This document shows, one piece after another, positions 38,201-46,711 of a DNA stretch of 64,000 nt (the first letter of the stretch is position 1; the number at the start of each line of letters is the position of its first letter). This DNA is from UBA10329 sp964500205 (GTDB lineage Bacteria; Bacteroidota; Bacteroidia; UBA10329), in contig CAZCNS010000016.1 of NCBI GenBank assembly GCA_964500205.1, positions 1 through 64,000 of the forward strand. Direction: 5' to 3'. A model generated the notes under the pieces. The model was not told the DNA's origin and searched no databases. It saw only the letters and a program-made list of their open reading frames with translations. A program made the position numbers and the translations under genes.

Positions 38201-39668
38201 AGACATTGTTCGCAGGGAAATACTTGACCCCGTGCCGCTTCGCGAAACCGATGAGCACCTGATTCAGCTTGCGCTCTTCGGGCAGGCCGTGGTCGATGAG
38301 TTCCACGTAGAAATCGTCCCCGAACTGCTCCTTCCACCAGAGGAACGCCTCCTCGGCCTGTTTCTCGCCCACGTTCAGGATGAGGTTCGGCACCTCGCCC
38401 CCCAGCCCGCCCGTGGTGGCGATCAGACCTTCCTTGTATTGCAACAGCACCTCGCGGTCGATGCGCGGCACGTAATAAAATCCCTCGCTGAACGAGATGG
38501 AACTCAGCTTCGCGAGGTTGTGGTACGCGGCCTTGTCCTTGGTCAGGAGCACGGTCTGATGGCCGTTGTTCTGACGGCTGCGGTCGTGGCGGTCGTCCGT
38601 CAGGTAGAACTCGCAGCCCACCACGCCCTTGAACTCCTCGCGCGGCACCCCGATGGCCTCCCCCGCCTCGATCTTCGCATTCTCCAGCTTTATCTTGGCG
38701 TTGACCGCATCCACCGCGTCCACGAAATGATAGATGCCATACATGTTGGCGTGGTCGGTGATCGCCACCCCAGGCATCCCCAGCTCAAACGCCTTGTTCA
38801 CCAACTCCTGCACCTTGATGGTGCTCTGGAGAACGCTGAACTGCGTGTGGCAATGAAGGTGGGCGAAAGCGTTTAAGGTCTCAGGTTTAAGGTTTAAGGT
38901 TTCGGGTTTAAGGTTGGCGACCTCGGCACCATTTTCAATTTTCAGCTTTCCATTTTCAGCTTTCTGATTTCCTATTTCAGCTTTCTTTTCCGCCACTTGC
39001 GTCCCCACCTCCACATCCTCAGCCTTGAACGGCTCTGGGTTGGCCAGCGCGAACTGCCTGAACGTCTCGTCCGTGAGTCCTGCCTTGGCGTGGGGGATCA
39101 CCCCGATGCGGATCATCTCCAGGAAACAGCGCGATGTGGCCGCCACGTCTGCTGCAGCGTTGTGCGCCTCATCGAACGCCTCGTTGAACAGCTTGATGTG
39201 CAGCTCCGTGAGTTTCGGCCACTTGAATTTGCCGCCCTTGCCGCCTGGGATGGCGCAGAAGGCCGTTCCGTCCTCCTTGGTGTCGATGGCCCGCATGGCC
39301 GTCACAGGCTCGGTGTCCTGCACCCGCAGGTATTCCGCGCCCATGATGTTGATGTCGAACTCGATATTGTGCCCCGCGATGAACCGCGCCTTCTGCATCA
39401 CCGTTGTGAATTCGTCCAGCACCTCCTGCAACGGGATGCCCTCGGCCAGCGCCTTGGCCGTGCTGATGCCGTGAATCTTCTCGCTGTTGAAGGGAATGTC
39501 GAACCCATCTGGCCGCACGATGACGTTGCCCGCCTCCAGCAGCCTTCCCTCCGCATCGTGGAGCTGCCACGCAAGCTGCACCAGCCTCGGCCAGTTGTCC
39601 GCGTCCGTCAGCGGGGCGTTGTAGTTCTTGGGGAGGCCCGTGGTCTCGGTGTCGAAAATTAGGTACAT
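35253..39668 (-). CDS. dnaE: DNA polymerase III alpha subunit fused to an N-terminal 3'-5' exonuclease
   Basis: A 1471-residue replicative polymerase. Residues 1 to about 185 are a DEDDh proofreading exonuclease (Asp6 and Glu8 in FDTETTG, His100-Asn and Asp105 in HNIEFD, His169 and Asp174 in HNAAAD). A low-complexity linker (about 215-267) follows, then the PHP domain (HLHCHTQFS, from about 270), the polymerase core with PDIDIDFDDEGRGKVIEW (about 697), a helix-hairpin-helix part and an OB fold (FAGIVTGVQHRMSKNGN). The exonuclease fusion replaces a separate epsilon subunit, as in related Bacteroidota. The linker is built from short repeats. Start ATG 39668. Confidence 0.97.
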   Translation of the reverse strand: MYLIFDTETTGLPKNYNAPLTDADNWPRLVQLAWQLHDAEGRLLEAGNVIVRPDGFDIPFNSEKIHGISTAKALAEGIPLQEVLDEFTTVMQKARFIAGHNIEFDINIMGAEYLRVQDTEPVTAMRAIDTKEDGTAFCAIPGGKGGKFKWPKLTELHIKLFNEAFDEAHNAAADVAATSRCFLEMIRIGVIPHAKAGLTDETFRQFALANPEPFKAEDVEVGTQVAEKKAEIGNQKAENGKLKIENGAEVANLKPETLNLKPETLNAFAHLHCHTQFSVLQSTIKVQELVNKAFELGMPGVAITDHANMYGIYHFVDAVDAVNAKIKLENAKIEAGEAIGVPREEFKGVVGCEFYLTDDRHDRSRQNNGHQTVLLTKDKAAYHNLAKLSSISFSEGFYYVPRIDREVLLQYKEGLIATTGGLGGEVPNLILNVGEKQAEEAFLWWKEQFGDDFYVELIDHGLPEERKLNQVLIGFAKRHGVKYFPANNVYYMKQGDAQAQKILQCVKEGVRINEPSRGLEYIDRQFPNDQFFFKNQKEMKALFAEVPEAFATITEILGKVENFKLKQDVLLPRFDIPQEFIDPEDANDGGKRGEMAYLTHLTYEGAKKRYGEITEEIKERLDFELKTIDFTGYPGYFLIVQDFCDEARKMGVSVGPGRGSAAGSVVAYCIGITNVDPIKYDLLFERFLNPSRVSLPDIDIDFDDEGRGKVIEWVVNKYGKNQVAQIITYGSMAAKSAIRDTARVMNLPLPDADRIAKLIPDFISLAQIFSFEEKKLKEKLNGDGDKLQMVNELKKLAEGNDPMAQVIQQARVLEGSLRNTGVHACGVIITPSDITQHVPVTTAKDSDLALTQFDNSVVESAGLLKMDFLGLKTLSIIKDAIILVKQRHGIDIDPDTIPLDDAKTYELYQKGMTNGTFQFESAGMQKHLRNLMPDAFEDLIAMNALYRPGPLEYIPNFIARKHGREPISYDLPELEEYLSETYGITVYQEQVMLLSQKLADFTKGEADDLRKAMGKKIREKLDKMKPMFIERAMAKGHPQDKLEKIWTDWEAFAQYAFNKSHSTCYSVVAYHTGYLKANYPAEYMASVLTHNMNDLKKVTFFMDECRRMGVPVLGPDINESRYKFAVNAKGEVRFGLGAVKGVGEGAVEAIVNEREANGPYISIFDLSKRIDLRAANKKALESLAVAGAFDSFAGSHRAMYFHNDGTSTFIEKAIKFGQSHQESINSAQVSLFGDESSVQLAEPTAPVCEPWGNIQALKAEREVVGVYISGHPLDEHKLAIKTWCNSNLLHVQTPEAQAISQEWKFAGIVTGVQHRMSKNGNPFGIFELEDHEGTLEIRLFGEDYTKWREFFSDGFFLYVRAMWKERWRGKDDARPPEKELKIVSIELLPSLMDKKVQGITIDLPLSDVLPQQVAELETLFSAHPGPCKVAFRITDQEGDRVILRSRSVTVKPNQELIYGIQEQMGYKVGLK
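38871..38984 (-). repeat. Short tandem repeats inside the dnaE linker
   Basis: The linker codes for two copies of LKPETLN (253-266) and for two related words, KAENG and KIENG (residues 236-247). The DNA shows GGTTTAAGG-type and TTTTCA-GCTTTC-type words that resemble intergenic repeats of this phylum, as if such a repeat had been captured in frame between the exonuclease and the polymerase. Confidence 0.75.
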
Positions 39669-39899
39669 CGGGGGACGTAGTATTGGGTTAACGGAGATTG
39701 GTTCTTAGGCAAATGGCTTATTCAGAGCGCAATTGCTCATAGTCGGATGTTCTCTAAAAATTGAAAATGGGGCATGACGAATTTAGGGGAAAGGGTAGGT
39801 GGAAAAGAAGGGTGTTGAAAAGTTTGGGGCATACCCTCTGACCACATGAGCGGCAAATCACCTCACTGCAGGCGACATATCAGGTCGCCACTGGCCTGT

Positions 39900-39907
39900 T
39901 AGCTTTG
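39900..39907 (+). promoter_or_regulatory. -7 element TAGCTTTG six bases before a start codon
   Basis: Ends 6 nt before ATG 39914, implying a leaderless message and excluding the upstream TTG start at 39905, which lies inside the element. The rest of 39669-39899 shows nothing else convincing. Confidence 0.6.
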
Positions 39908-39913
39908 CAGATC

Positions 39914-40525
39914 ATGGGTTCAGCTTTCGCCAAGATATTTTCGGTGGTTTTCCAACCGGTCTTCATCCCGATCTACACCATGGTGCTGCTCTTCGGTACA
40001 GAGACCTACCTGACCTATGCCATCAACGAAGATGTGAGGAACTTCATCTTCGGAGTGGTGCTCATCAATTCGCTCTTCTTTCCAATGGCGGTGTTCCTGT
40101 TTCTGCTGCACCGTGGGGTGATCGAGAGCCTGCACATGCGCAACGCCAGCGAACGGACACTACCATTTCTCACCGTCATCATCTTCCAACTTTCTACTTT
40201 TTTCCTCTTCAAGCGACTTCCCATACCCGACCTCATCCCTCATCTGGTGCTGATGGGTGCGGTGTCGGTGTTGGTCGCATTGGTCATCAACCTTTGGTGG
40301 AAAGTGAGCATCCATATGCTTGGCATGGGCGGGCTTGTTGGCACCTTCATCGGTCTTGCGCTGCGCTATCAGGTGGACGCGATGTATCTGGTGATCATCT
40401 TGGTGTTTTTGGGCGGTCTGGTGGGCTATGCCCGTTTGCGGCTGGATGCCCACACTCCTGGTCAGGTCTATGTGGGCTGGTTGCTTGGCACCACGCTGCT
40501 TACCTCGGCTGTCGTATTCAACTGA
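39914..40525 (+). CDS. Integral membrane protein with PAP2-like C-terminal signature
   Basis: A 203-residue protein with about six membrane helices. The C-terminal half has KVSIHMLGMGGLVG followed by ARLRLDAHTPGQVYVGWLLG, which recalls the second and third motifs of PAP2-type phosphatases (S-x-H and A-H-x-x-x-Q). The first PAP2 motif is absent, so activity is uncertain. The family is widespread in Bacteroidota as an uncharacterised membrane protein. The start ATG 39914 follows a -7 element by 6 nt. gatC begins 26 bp after its stop. Confidence 0.78.
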   Translation: MGSAFAKIFSVVFQPVFIPIYTMVLLFGTETYLTYAINEDVRNFIFGVVLINSLFFPMAVFLFLLHRGVIESLHMRNASERTLPFLTVIIFQLSTFFLFKRLPIPDLIPHLVLMGAVSVLVALVINLWWKVSIHMLGMGGLVGTFIGLALRYQVDAMYLVIILVFLGGLVGYARLRLDAHTPGQVYVGWLLGTTLLTSAVVFN

Positions 40526-40538
40526 ACAGACCTGTAAT

Positions 40539-40546
40539 TACATTTG
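40539..40546 (+). promoter_or_regulatory. -7 element TACATTTG five bases before gatC
   Basis: Ends 5 nt before ATG 40552; TTC lies 19 bp upstream (40517-40519) at the place of the -33 TTG. gatC is therefore probably transcribed alone and leaderless. Confidence 0.62.
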
Positions 40547-40551
40547 TGCTC

Positions 40552-40851
40552 ATGGACATCACCGACAAAACCGTGGACGAGCTGGCTCACTTGGCACGGC
40601 TTCAGTTTGAGGGAGAGGAGAAAGAGGCGATACGCAAAGACCTGAGCCGCATCCTTGATTTCATGGAGAAGCTCAATGAGCTTGATACAGAGGGTATTGA
40701 GCCGCTCATCCATCTTTCAGAGGAATTCAATGTGCTGCGTAATGACAAGGCCCACAACCCCATTACACAAGAGCAGGCCCTGAAGAACGCACCGAAACGC
40801 GACAGCGACTATTTCAAAGTGCCCAAAGTGCTCTCCAACCCGGAGAACTGA
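40552..40851 (+). CDS. gatC: Asp-tRNA(Asn)/Glu-tRNA(Gln) amidotransferase subunit C
   Basis: A 99-residue GatC, the small subunit that stabilises GatA in the GatCAB complex, which converts misacylated Glu-tRNA(Gln) or Asp-tRNA(Asn). The conserved pattern is seen in VDELAHLARLQFEGEEKEAI, LSRILDFMEKLNELDTEGIE and LRNDKAHNPITQEQALKNAP, ending DYFKVPKVL. ATG 40552 is set by the family N-terminus. gatA and gatB are not adjacent. The next gene starts 42 bp downstream with its own promoter. Confidence 0.95.
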   Translation: MDITDKTVDELAHLARLQFEGEEKEAIRKDLSRILDFMEKLNELDTEGIEPLIHLSEEFNVLRNDKAHNPITQEQALKNAPKRDSDYFKVPKVLSNPEN

Positions 40852-40867
40852 CCGCGCAGGGACGGGC

Positions 40868-40875
40868 TACCTTTG
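40868..40875 (+). promoter_or_regulatory. -7 element of the LolC/E-type permease
   Basis: TACCTTTG ends 18 nt before GTG 40894. A start at TTG 40873 would lie inside this element and is rejected. Confidence 0.6.
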
Positions 40876-40893
40876 CCACTGACCGCCCATCCC

Positions 40894-42129
40894 GTGAATC
40901 TCAGGCTATACATAGCAGGCCGCTACCTCTTCTCGAAAAAGTCGAGCAGCGCGATCAACATCATCTCAGCCATCTCAGTGGCCGGTGTGGCAGTGGTAAC
41001 AGCAGCCATGGTGATAGTGCTGTCGGTGTTCAACGGCTTCGAGGGGCTGGTGAAATCGCTGTATGCCGTCTCAGACCCGCCCATCACCATCACACCCGCG
41101 CTCGGCAAGACGATGCTGCCGGATACCATTGCCATCGCTGGAATAGCTGCCAAAGAAGGTGTGCTGGAGGTGGTGCAGGTGCTGGAGGAGGGCTGCCTGC
41201 TGCGCTACCGCGACCGCCAGTATTTCGCTCGCATCAAGGGCGTTACGGAGAGCTATCCCGAACTGACAGGTATTGACCGCATGATGACGGACGGCAATGC
41301 CGCCCTGCGAATCGGTGGCATGCCACGGCTGCTTCTTGGTGGAGGTGTGGCCTATCATCTGGAGGCCGGCATCAACGACCCCGTCAACCCCATCGAAGTG
41401 TATGTGCCACGCAAGGGCGTGCGCGGAGGCATCAGTGCTGAGAAGTCCTTCAAGGTGCAACATGCCTTCCCTTCGGGCATCTTCAGTGTGCAACAGGATT
41501 TTGACCTCGGATACGTGCTGACCCCCGTGGATTTCGTTCGGTCGCTGATCGAGACAGACGCTGCCATCACCAGCATCGAGGTCTTTCTCAATGAAAATGC
41601 GAACATGACCAATGTGCGCAAGGAACTCGAAGCTCTGCTCGGACCTGATTTCGTGGTGAAAGACCGCTTTCAGCAGAATGAGCTGCTCTACCGCATTATG
41701 AAGAGCGAGAAATGGGCAGTTTTCCTCATCCTCGCCTTCATTCTCATGATCTCCATCTTCAACGTCACAGGGTCGCTCACCATGCTGATCATTGACAAGC
41801 ACAGGGACATCAACATTCTTCGCAGCATGGGTGCCGATGAGCAGCTCATCAAAGGCATATTCCTTAATGAGGGGTTGATGATAACCCTTGCAGGGGCATT
41901 GATGGGAGCTACTGTTGGCCTACTGGTGTGCTGGGCGCAGATGACCTTCGGATTCATTCCGCTCAATACGGGCGGTAACTACGTGGTGCAATCATACCCG
42001 GTCGAGGTGCAACCGCTCGACACGGTTTATGTGCTGCTGACAGTACTGGCGATAGGCACCATTGCCGCCTGGCTGCCAGTGGCAAAGGTCATCAGACCTG
42101 CCTCGAGTCTGCGCATGACCCGTGAATAG
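40894..42129 (+). CDS. ABC transporter permease, LolC/LolE (FtsX) family
   Basis: A 411-residue permease with one N-terminal helix (about 20-45, INIISAISVAGVAVVTAAMV), a large periplasmic domain (about 50-265), and three C-terminal helices (KWAVFLILAFILMISIFNVT, then ITLAGALMGATVGLLVCW, then VYVLLTVLAIGTIAAWLPV). This is the MacB/FtsX layout of lipoprotein-releasing complexes, which move lipoproteins from the inner to the outer membrane with the ATPase LolD. LolD is not adjacent. The start is GTG 40894. It pairs conceptually with lspA, which follows convergently. Confidence 0.92.
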   Translation: MNLRLYIAGRYLFSKKSSSAINIISAISVAGVAVVTAAMVIVLSVFNGFEGLVKSLYAVSDPPITITPALGKTMLPDTIAIAGIAAKEGVLEVVQVLEEGCLLRYRDRQYFARIKGVTESYPELTGIDRMMTDGNAALRIGGMPRLLLGGGVAYHLEAGINDPVNPIEVYVPRKGVRGGISAEKSFKVQHAFPSGIFSVQQDFDLGYVLTPVDFVRSLIETDAAITSIEVFLNENANMTNVRKELEALLGPDFVVKDRFQQNELLYRIMKSEKWAVFLILAFILMISIFNVTGSLTMLIIDKHRDINILRSMGADEQLIKGIFLNEGLMITLAGALMGATVGLLVCWAQMTFGFIPLNTGGNYVVQSYPVEVQPLDTVYVLLTVLAIGTIAAWLPVAKVIRPASSLRMTRE

Positions 42130-42137
42130 GCCTCAAC

Positions 42138-42728
42138 CTATTCCCCGAAAAACTCTTTCTGAAGGATGATGACCAACCCCATACCACAGGTGATGGCCGA
42201 GTCCGCGATGTTGAACACTGGGCGGAAGAACAGGAAATGCTCATTGGCCCAGAATGGAAACCACTCAGGGAAATGCCCCTCTATAAGTGGGAAGTAGAAC
42301 ATATCTACCACTCGTCCATAGAGGAAGGGCGCATAGCCACCATCCGCAGGGAAGAGCGTGGCAACCTGACCGTAGCTTTCGGAGAACATCATTCCATAGA
42401 AAGCCCCGTCAATGATATTGCCGATAGCACCCGCCAGCACCAGCGACAGGGCGACAACGGCCCCGGTGCTTGCGCCTTTCTTGACGAGAAAATGCAGGTA
42501 CCAACCCAGTCCTACCGCAGCGAACATGCGAAAGGTGCTGAGCAACAGCTTGCCCCAATCGCCTCCGAGTTCCATTCCGAAGGCCATACCCATGTTCTCG
42601 GTGAAATGGATGATGAACCAAGGGAAGATCTCGAATTCCTGTCCCAGCATCATGTTCGTCTTAACCCAAAACTTCGAGACCTGATCGGCCACGAGCACGG
42701 TTAAGACGATGGCGAGGGCTTTTTTCAT
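42138..42728 (-). CDS. lspA: Lipoprotein signal peptidase (signal peptidase II)
   Basis: A 196-residue inner-membrane aspartyl protease that removes signal peptides from diacylglyceryl prolipoproteins. Membrane segments surround the conserved parts: VLVADQVSKFWVKTNM, the NMGMAFGM region, GAIGNIIDGAFYG with the first catalytic Asp, and VFNIADSAITCGMGL with the second. It is longer than the E. coli enzyme because of a loop before VVDMFYFPLIEGHFPEW, common in Bacteroidota. It is the last gene of the ileS-dksA-lspA set on the minus strand. Confidence 0.96.
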   Translation of the reverse strand: MKKALAIVLTVLVADQVSKFWVKTNMMLGQEFEIFPWFIIHFTENMGMAFGMELGGDWGKLLLSTFRMFAAVGLGWYLHFLVKKGASTGAVVALSLVLAGAIGNIIDGAFYGMMFSESYGQVATLFPADGGYAPFLYGRVVDMFYFPLIEGHFPEWFPFWANEHFLFFRPVFNIADSAITCGMGLVIILQKEFFGE

Positions 42729-42744
42729 TGATCTGATTATGTGT

Positions 42745-42810
42745 CAATTAGCGGATCAGCTGATCACGCGCCCCATTGGCGCATCAGCTAATCATCAAAT
42801 CAGCTAATTG
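42745..42810. repeat. Nested inverted repeat between lspA and the dksA-like gene
   Basis: Outer arms CAATTAGC (42745-42752) and GCTAATTG (42803-42810), a GATCAGCTGATC palindrome and an inner GCGCC-CCATT-GGCGC hairpin (42768-42782), with ATCAGCTAATC words repeated. It fills the whole gap between the two cotranscribed genes and could act as an RNA-processing or attenuation element, or be a REP-like unit. Confidence 0.75.
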
Positions 42811-42813
42811 AAT

Positions 42814-43188
42814 TTACTGCGCGTTCTTCGCTTCGATGCTCAACGTGGCGTGAGGAACGATGCGTAGCCGCTCCTTGCTGATGAGCTTGCCCGTCTGGCG
42901 GCAGACGCCATAGGTGCCGTTCTTGATACGGAGCAAGGCGTTCTCCAGGCCTGTGATGAACTTCTGCTGGCGTCCTGCCAGTTGATTCATCTCCTCGCGG
43001 CTCAGCACTTCTGAACCATCGTCCAGCAGTTTAAACGAGGGTGCGGTATCCTCTGTACCGTGGTCGTCCTTGTGGCTGAGTTGGTCCATCAGCAGCTGGT
43101 AGTCCTCACGGGCCTTTTCCAACTTAGCATCTATGATTACCTTGAACTCTTGGAGTTCTTCTGCGGAGTAACGCGTCTTATCTGACAT
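42814..43188 (-). CDS. DksA/TraR family protein with degenerate zinc finger
   Basis: A 124-residue protein with a long helical hairpin (about 10-75) and the C-terminal TraR/DksA module RIKNGTYGVCRQTGKLISKE, then RLRIVPHATLSIEAKN. Of the four cysteines that bind zinc in DksA only one remains, a pattern usual for this phylum's versions. DksA-type proteins bind the RNA polymerase secondary channel and act with ppGpp; that role is inferred. The start is ATG 43188, 2 nt past the ileS stop, so it is translated from the ileS message. Confidence 0.92.
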   Translation of the reverse strand: MSDKTRYSAEELQEFKVIIDAKLEKAREDYQLLMDQLSHKDDHGTEDTAPSFKLLDDGSEVLSREEMNQLAGRQQKFITGLENALLRIKNGTYGVCRQTGKLISKERLRIVPHATLSIEAKNAQ

Positions 43189-43190
43189 GG

Positions 43191-46100
43191 TCAATTGCTT
43201 TTATTCAACGGGATTATCTGTACACGGGCCATTATGCCCTCTATCAATTCAATCTCTGCAAACATGCCGTTCTCCGAGGCAGGCGTCACCTCAAACTCCT
43301 CAGCAAGGGTTTCATCGCAAATGTATTCACGGTTACCCTCTATGGCAGACACGAGTCTATCTGAGTTCTCCACCACGAGCCGAATGCGGTCTGTGACCTC
43401 CAAACCACTGTCTTTGCGCAGGTTCTGTATGCGGTTCACAAGCTCGCGGGCCAGTCCCTCGTTGTAAAGTTCATCGGTAAGGGTGATGTCGAGGGCCACG
43501 GTGAGACCGCCCTCAGATGCCACGGCCCAGCCCGGAATGTCCTGCGAGGTGATCTCCACGTCCTCTAAGGTCAGCGCGATCTCTTGCCCTTCGATGACGA
43601 TGGCCAAACTTCCCTCGCGCTCCAACGTGCCTATATACTCTGTTGTCATGCCGCTCACTGCCGAAGCGATGGCCTTCATCTGCTTGCCGTACTTCGGGCC
43701 GAGCGTCTTGAAATTGGCCTTGATGCTCTTGCGGATCACGTCCGAGTCGGCCGGCAGGTATTCCAGTTCCTTCACGTTCACCTCGCTCAGAATGAGACTT
43801 TCCACGGCCCTCAGCTGCCGCTCGAAAGTCGGGTTCAGCACGGGCACCATCACTTTCTGCAAAGGCTGGCGAACACGGTGCTTTTCTTTTTTTCTAATGC
43901 TGAGGATGAGCGATACGGCCTTCTGCGCCAGCTCCATCCGCTGCTCCAGATCAGTGTCGATGGCCGCAATTTCAGATTTCGGCATAATCGAAAGGTGCAC
44001 CGAGTCTGCCTTGTGGCGGGCGGTCACTGCATTGAGGTCACGATAGAGACGGTCGGCATAGAACGGTGCGATCGGACTCATCAGATGCGCCACCACATCC
44101 AAGCAGGTGTAAAGCGTCTGGTAGGCCGATGACTTATCGGTCGATGGTTCACCTTTCCAGAAACGCCTGCGGCAGAGGCGCACGTACCAGTTGCTCAGGT
44201 TTTCGGTCACGAACTCCTGAATGGCTCGGCCCGCCTTCTTCGGCTCGTAGTCATCGTAGTGCGCATCCACCTCCGCGATCAGCGAGTTGAGCTTCGAGAT
44301 GACCCAGCGGTCTATTTCGGGCCGTTCGTTCAGCGGAACTTCTTTCTCGGAAAAATCGAACCCGTCAATGTTGGCGTAAAGTGCGAAGAATCCGTAGGTA
44401 TTGTAGAGCGTTCCGAAGAACTTGCGCTGCACCTCACCTATGCCCTCGATGTCGAACTTGAGGTTGTCCCAAGGCTCGGCATTGGTGATCATGTACCAGC
44501 GCGTGGCATCGGGGCCGTACTTGGCGATGGTGTCGAACGGATCGACCGCGTTGCCCAGGCGCTTGCTCATCTTCTGCCCGTTCTTGTCCAGAACGAGGCC
44601 GTTGGAGACCACATTCCTGTACGCCACCGAATCGAAACACATCGTGGCGATGGCGTGAAGCGTGAAGAACCAACCACGGGTCTGGTCCACGCCTTCGGCA
44701 ATGAAATCAGCAGGGTAGTATTTCTTCCCGTCCACCAGTTCCTTGTTCTCGAAGGGATAGTGAAGCTGCGCATAAGGCATGGCTCCCGAATCGAACCACA
44801 CGTCAATGAGGTCAGCTTCGCGCTTCATCGGCTTGCCGGAATCCGAGACGAGGATGATGTCATCCGCGTAAGGTCTGTGCAGGTCGAATGAGGTGTAATT
44901 CTCTTCCGAGAAATCGTTCGCGGTGAATTTCTCCAACGGATTTGCGGCCATTGCGCCCGCTTTCACGGCTTTCTCGCATTCATCTTTCAACTCTGCGACA
45001 GAACCGATGCACTTGGCCTCGCTGCCGTCCTCGGTGCGCCAGATGGGCAACGGTATTCCCCAGAAACGTGAGCGCGAAAGGTTCCAGTCCTGCAGGTTCT
45101 CCAGCCAGTTGCCAAAGCGGCCTGTGCCTGTGCTTTCGGGTTTCCAGTTGATGGTCTTATTGAGGGCGATAAGCCTGTCCTTCGCAGCCGTGGTCTTCAC
45201 GAACCACGAGTCGAGAGGGTAATACAGGATGGGCTTGTCGGTGCGCCAGCAGTGCGGGTAGCTGTGCTCGTATTTCTCCACACGGAAGGCGCGGTTCTGC
45301 TCCTTCAGTTTGATGGCGATGCGCTCGTCCACGCTCAGGTAGTTGTCGCGACCTTGTTTCTTCTTCTCCGCTTCAATTTCCTCTGGTGAATAGTATTCCG
45401 CCTTCACATACTCACCAGCAAAATCCGCGACCTCTGGGCGGAAGCGGCCTTGCAGGTCCACCAGCGGCACCATGTTGCCCTGTCCGTCATCCACCAGCAT
45501 CGGACTGATGCCAGCGGCCTTGGCAACACGCATGTCGTCCGCACCGAACGTGGGTGCGATGTGGACGATGCCTGTGCCGTCCTCTGTCGAGATAAAATCG
45601 CCAGCGATTACCTCAAAGGTTCTGCCTTCGGGTTGGGAATAGGGCATAAGCTGCTCGTACTGGGTACCAACGAGTTCCACGCCTTTGAACTCAGCAATGA
45701 CGTCAACAGGAATGGCCTTGTCACCCGCTTTGTAATCAGCGAAAGCCAGCCCAGCGTTCTCGGCCTTGAACCATTTTCCCAATAGATCCTTGGCGAGAAT
45801 GACCATGACGGGCTTGGAGGTGTATTGGTTGAAAGTCTTGACCGCCACATAGTCGATCTTCTCGCCTACAGCCAAAGCAGTGTTTGATGGAAGCGTCCAA
45901 GGCGTGGTTGTCCAAGCGAGGATAAAACACTCGCCTCCGAATTTGGCATCCAATTCTGGAGCACGGAACTGCGCCACCACAGTCGTATCCTTCACATCCC
46001 GATACGTCCCGGGCTGGTTCAGTTCGTGCGAACTGAGGCCTGTGCCCGCCTTGGGCGAGTAGGGCTGAATGGTGTAGCCTTTGTAAAGCAGCCCCTTGTC

Positions 46101-46607
46101 GTAGAGGTTGCGCAGCAGCCACCATACGCTCTCGATATACTTGTTCTCGTAGGTCACGTACGGGTCGTCCATATCGACCCAGTAGCCCATCTTGCGGGTT
46201 AGGTCGTTCCAAACGTCCGTGTATTTCATCACGGCCTTGCGGCATGCCTCGTTGTATTCGGCAATGGTGATGCTCTTGCCGATGTCCTCTTTGGTGATGC
46301 CCAGTTCCTTCTCCACGCCCAGCTCGATGGGCAGGCCGTGCGTGTCCCAGCCCGCCTTGCGCTTCACCTGAAAACCTTTCAGCGTGCGGTGTCGGCAGAA
46401 GATATCTTTAATGGTGCGAGCCATCACGTGGTGGATGCCCGGCATGCCGTTGGCAGAGGGTGGCCCTTCATAAAACACGAATGGCGGACAGCCCTCGCGT
46501 TCGTCCACGCTCTTGCGGAAGGTGTCCTCCTGCTCCCATGTGGTCAGCATCTCCCCCGCGAGTTTCGGAAGGTCAAGCTGCTTGTAATCAGGATACTTCT
46601 TGGACAT
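43191..46607 (-). CDS. ileS: Isoleucyl-tRNA synthetase
   Basis: A 1138-residue class I synthetase charging tRNA-Ile (a GAT tRNA is in this window). The HIGH-type motif is PSANGMPGIHH (residues 51-60), the KMSKS loop is KMSKRLGN (about 677), and the CP1 editing domain lies between (GWDTHGLPIELGVE, LAWTTTPWTLPSNTALAVGE). The C-terminus lacks an obvious zinc ribbon, typical of the longer eukaryote-like IleS type, which is often mupirocin resistant; that last point is inference. It leads the ileS-dksA-lspA operon. Confidence 0.97.
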   Translation of the reverse strand: MSKKYPDYKQLDLPKLAGEMLTTWEQEDTFRKSVDEREGCPPFVFYEGPPSANGMPGIHHVMARTIKDIFCRHRTLKGFQVKRKAGWDTHGLPIELGVEKELGITKEDIGKSITIAEYNEACRKAVMKYTDVWNDLTRKMGYWVDMDDPYVTYENKYIESVWWLLRNLYDKGLLYKGYTIQPYSPKAGTGLSSHELNQPGTYRDVKDTTVVAQFRAPELDAKFGGECFILAWTTTPWTLPSNTALAVGEKIDYVAVKTFNQYTSKPVMVILAKDLLGKWFKAENAGLAFADYKAGDKAIPVDVIAEFKGVELVGTQYEQLMPYSQPEGRTFEVIAGDFISTEDGTGIVHIAPTFGADDMRVAKAAGISPMLVDDGQGNMVPLVDLQGRFRPEVADFAGEYVKAEYYSPEEIEAEKKKQGRDNYLSVDERIAIKLKEQNRAFRVEKYEHSYPHCWRTDKPILYYPLDSWFVKTTAAKDRLIALNKTINWKPESTGTGRFGNWLENLQDWNLSRSRFWGIPLPIWRTEDGSEAKCIGSVAELKDECEKAVKAGAMAANPLEKFTANDFSEENYTSFDLHRPYADDIILVSDSGKPMKREADLIDVWFDSGAMPYAQLHYPFENKELVDGKKYYPADFIAEGVDQTRGWFFTLHAIATMCFDSVAYRNVVSNGLVLDKNGQKMSKRLGNAVDPFDTIAKYGPDATRWYMITNAEPWDNLKFDIEGIGEVQRKFFGTLYNTYGFFALYANIDGFDFSEKEVPLNERPEIDRWVISKLNSLIAEVDAHYDDYEPKKAGRAIQEFVTENLSNWYVRLCRRRFWKGEPSTDKSSAYQTLYTCLDVVAHLMSPIAPFYADRLYRDLNAVTARHKADSVHLSIMPKSEIAAIDTDLEQRMELAQKAVSLILSIRKKEKHRVRQPLQKVMVPVLNPTFERQLRAVESLILSEVNVKELEYLPADSDVIRKSIKANFKTLGPKYGKQMKAIASAVSGMTTEYIGTLEREGSLAIVIEGQEIALTLEDVEITSQDIPGWAVASEGGLTVALDITLTDELYNEGLARELVNRIQNLRKDSGLEVTDRIRLVVENSDRLVSAIEGNREYICDETLAEEFEVTPASENGMFAEIELIEGIMARVQIIPLNKSN

Positions 46608-46711
46608 GGCCCTTAAAATGAGGGCGCGAATTTACTTGAATAAAAGGGACGGGGAACGCACTGAGATCAGTCCAGTAGCAGCGCTCGACCGACAGGCGCA
46701 TGATGCGGCCA

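Noticed and set aside
37158..38876. 572-codon open frame on the plus strand inside dnaE
   Set aside because: It is antisense to conserved PHP/polymerase coding sequence. High GC and third-base bias of dnaE keep this frame open; the peptide is a Leu/His/Arg-rich shadow.
40873..40893. TTG start for the LolC/E-type permease
   Set aside because: The codon is inside the TACCTTTG promoter element; GTG 40894 gives the normal N-terminus.
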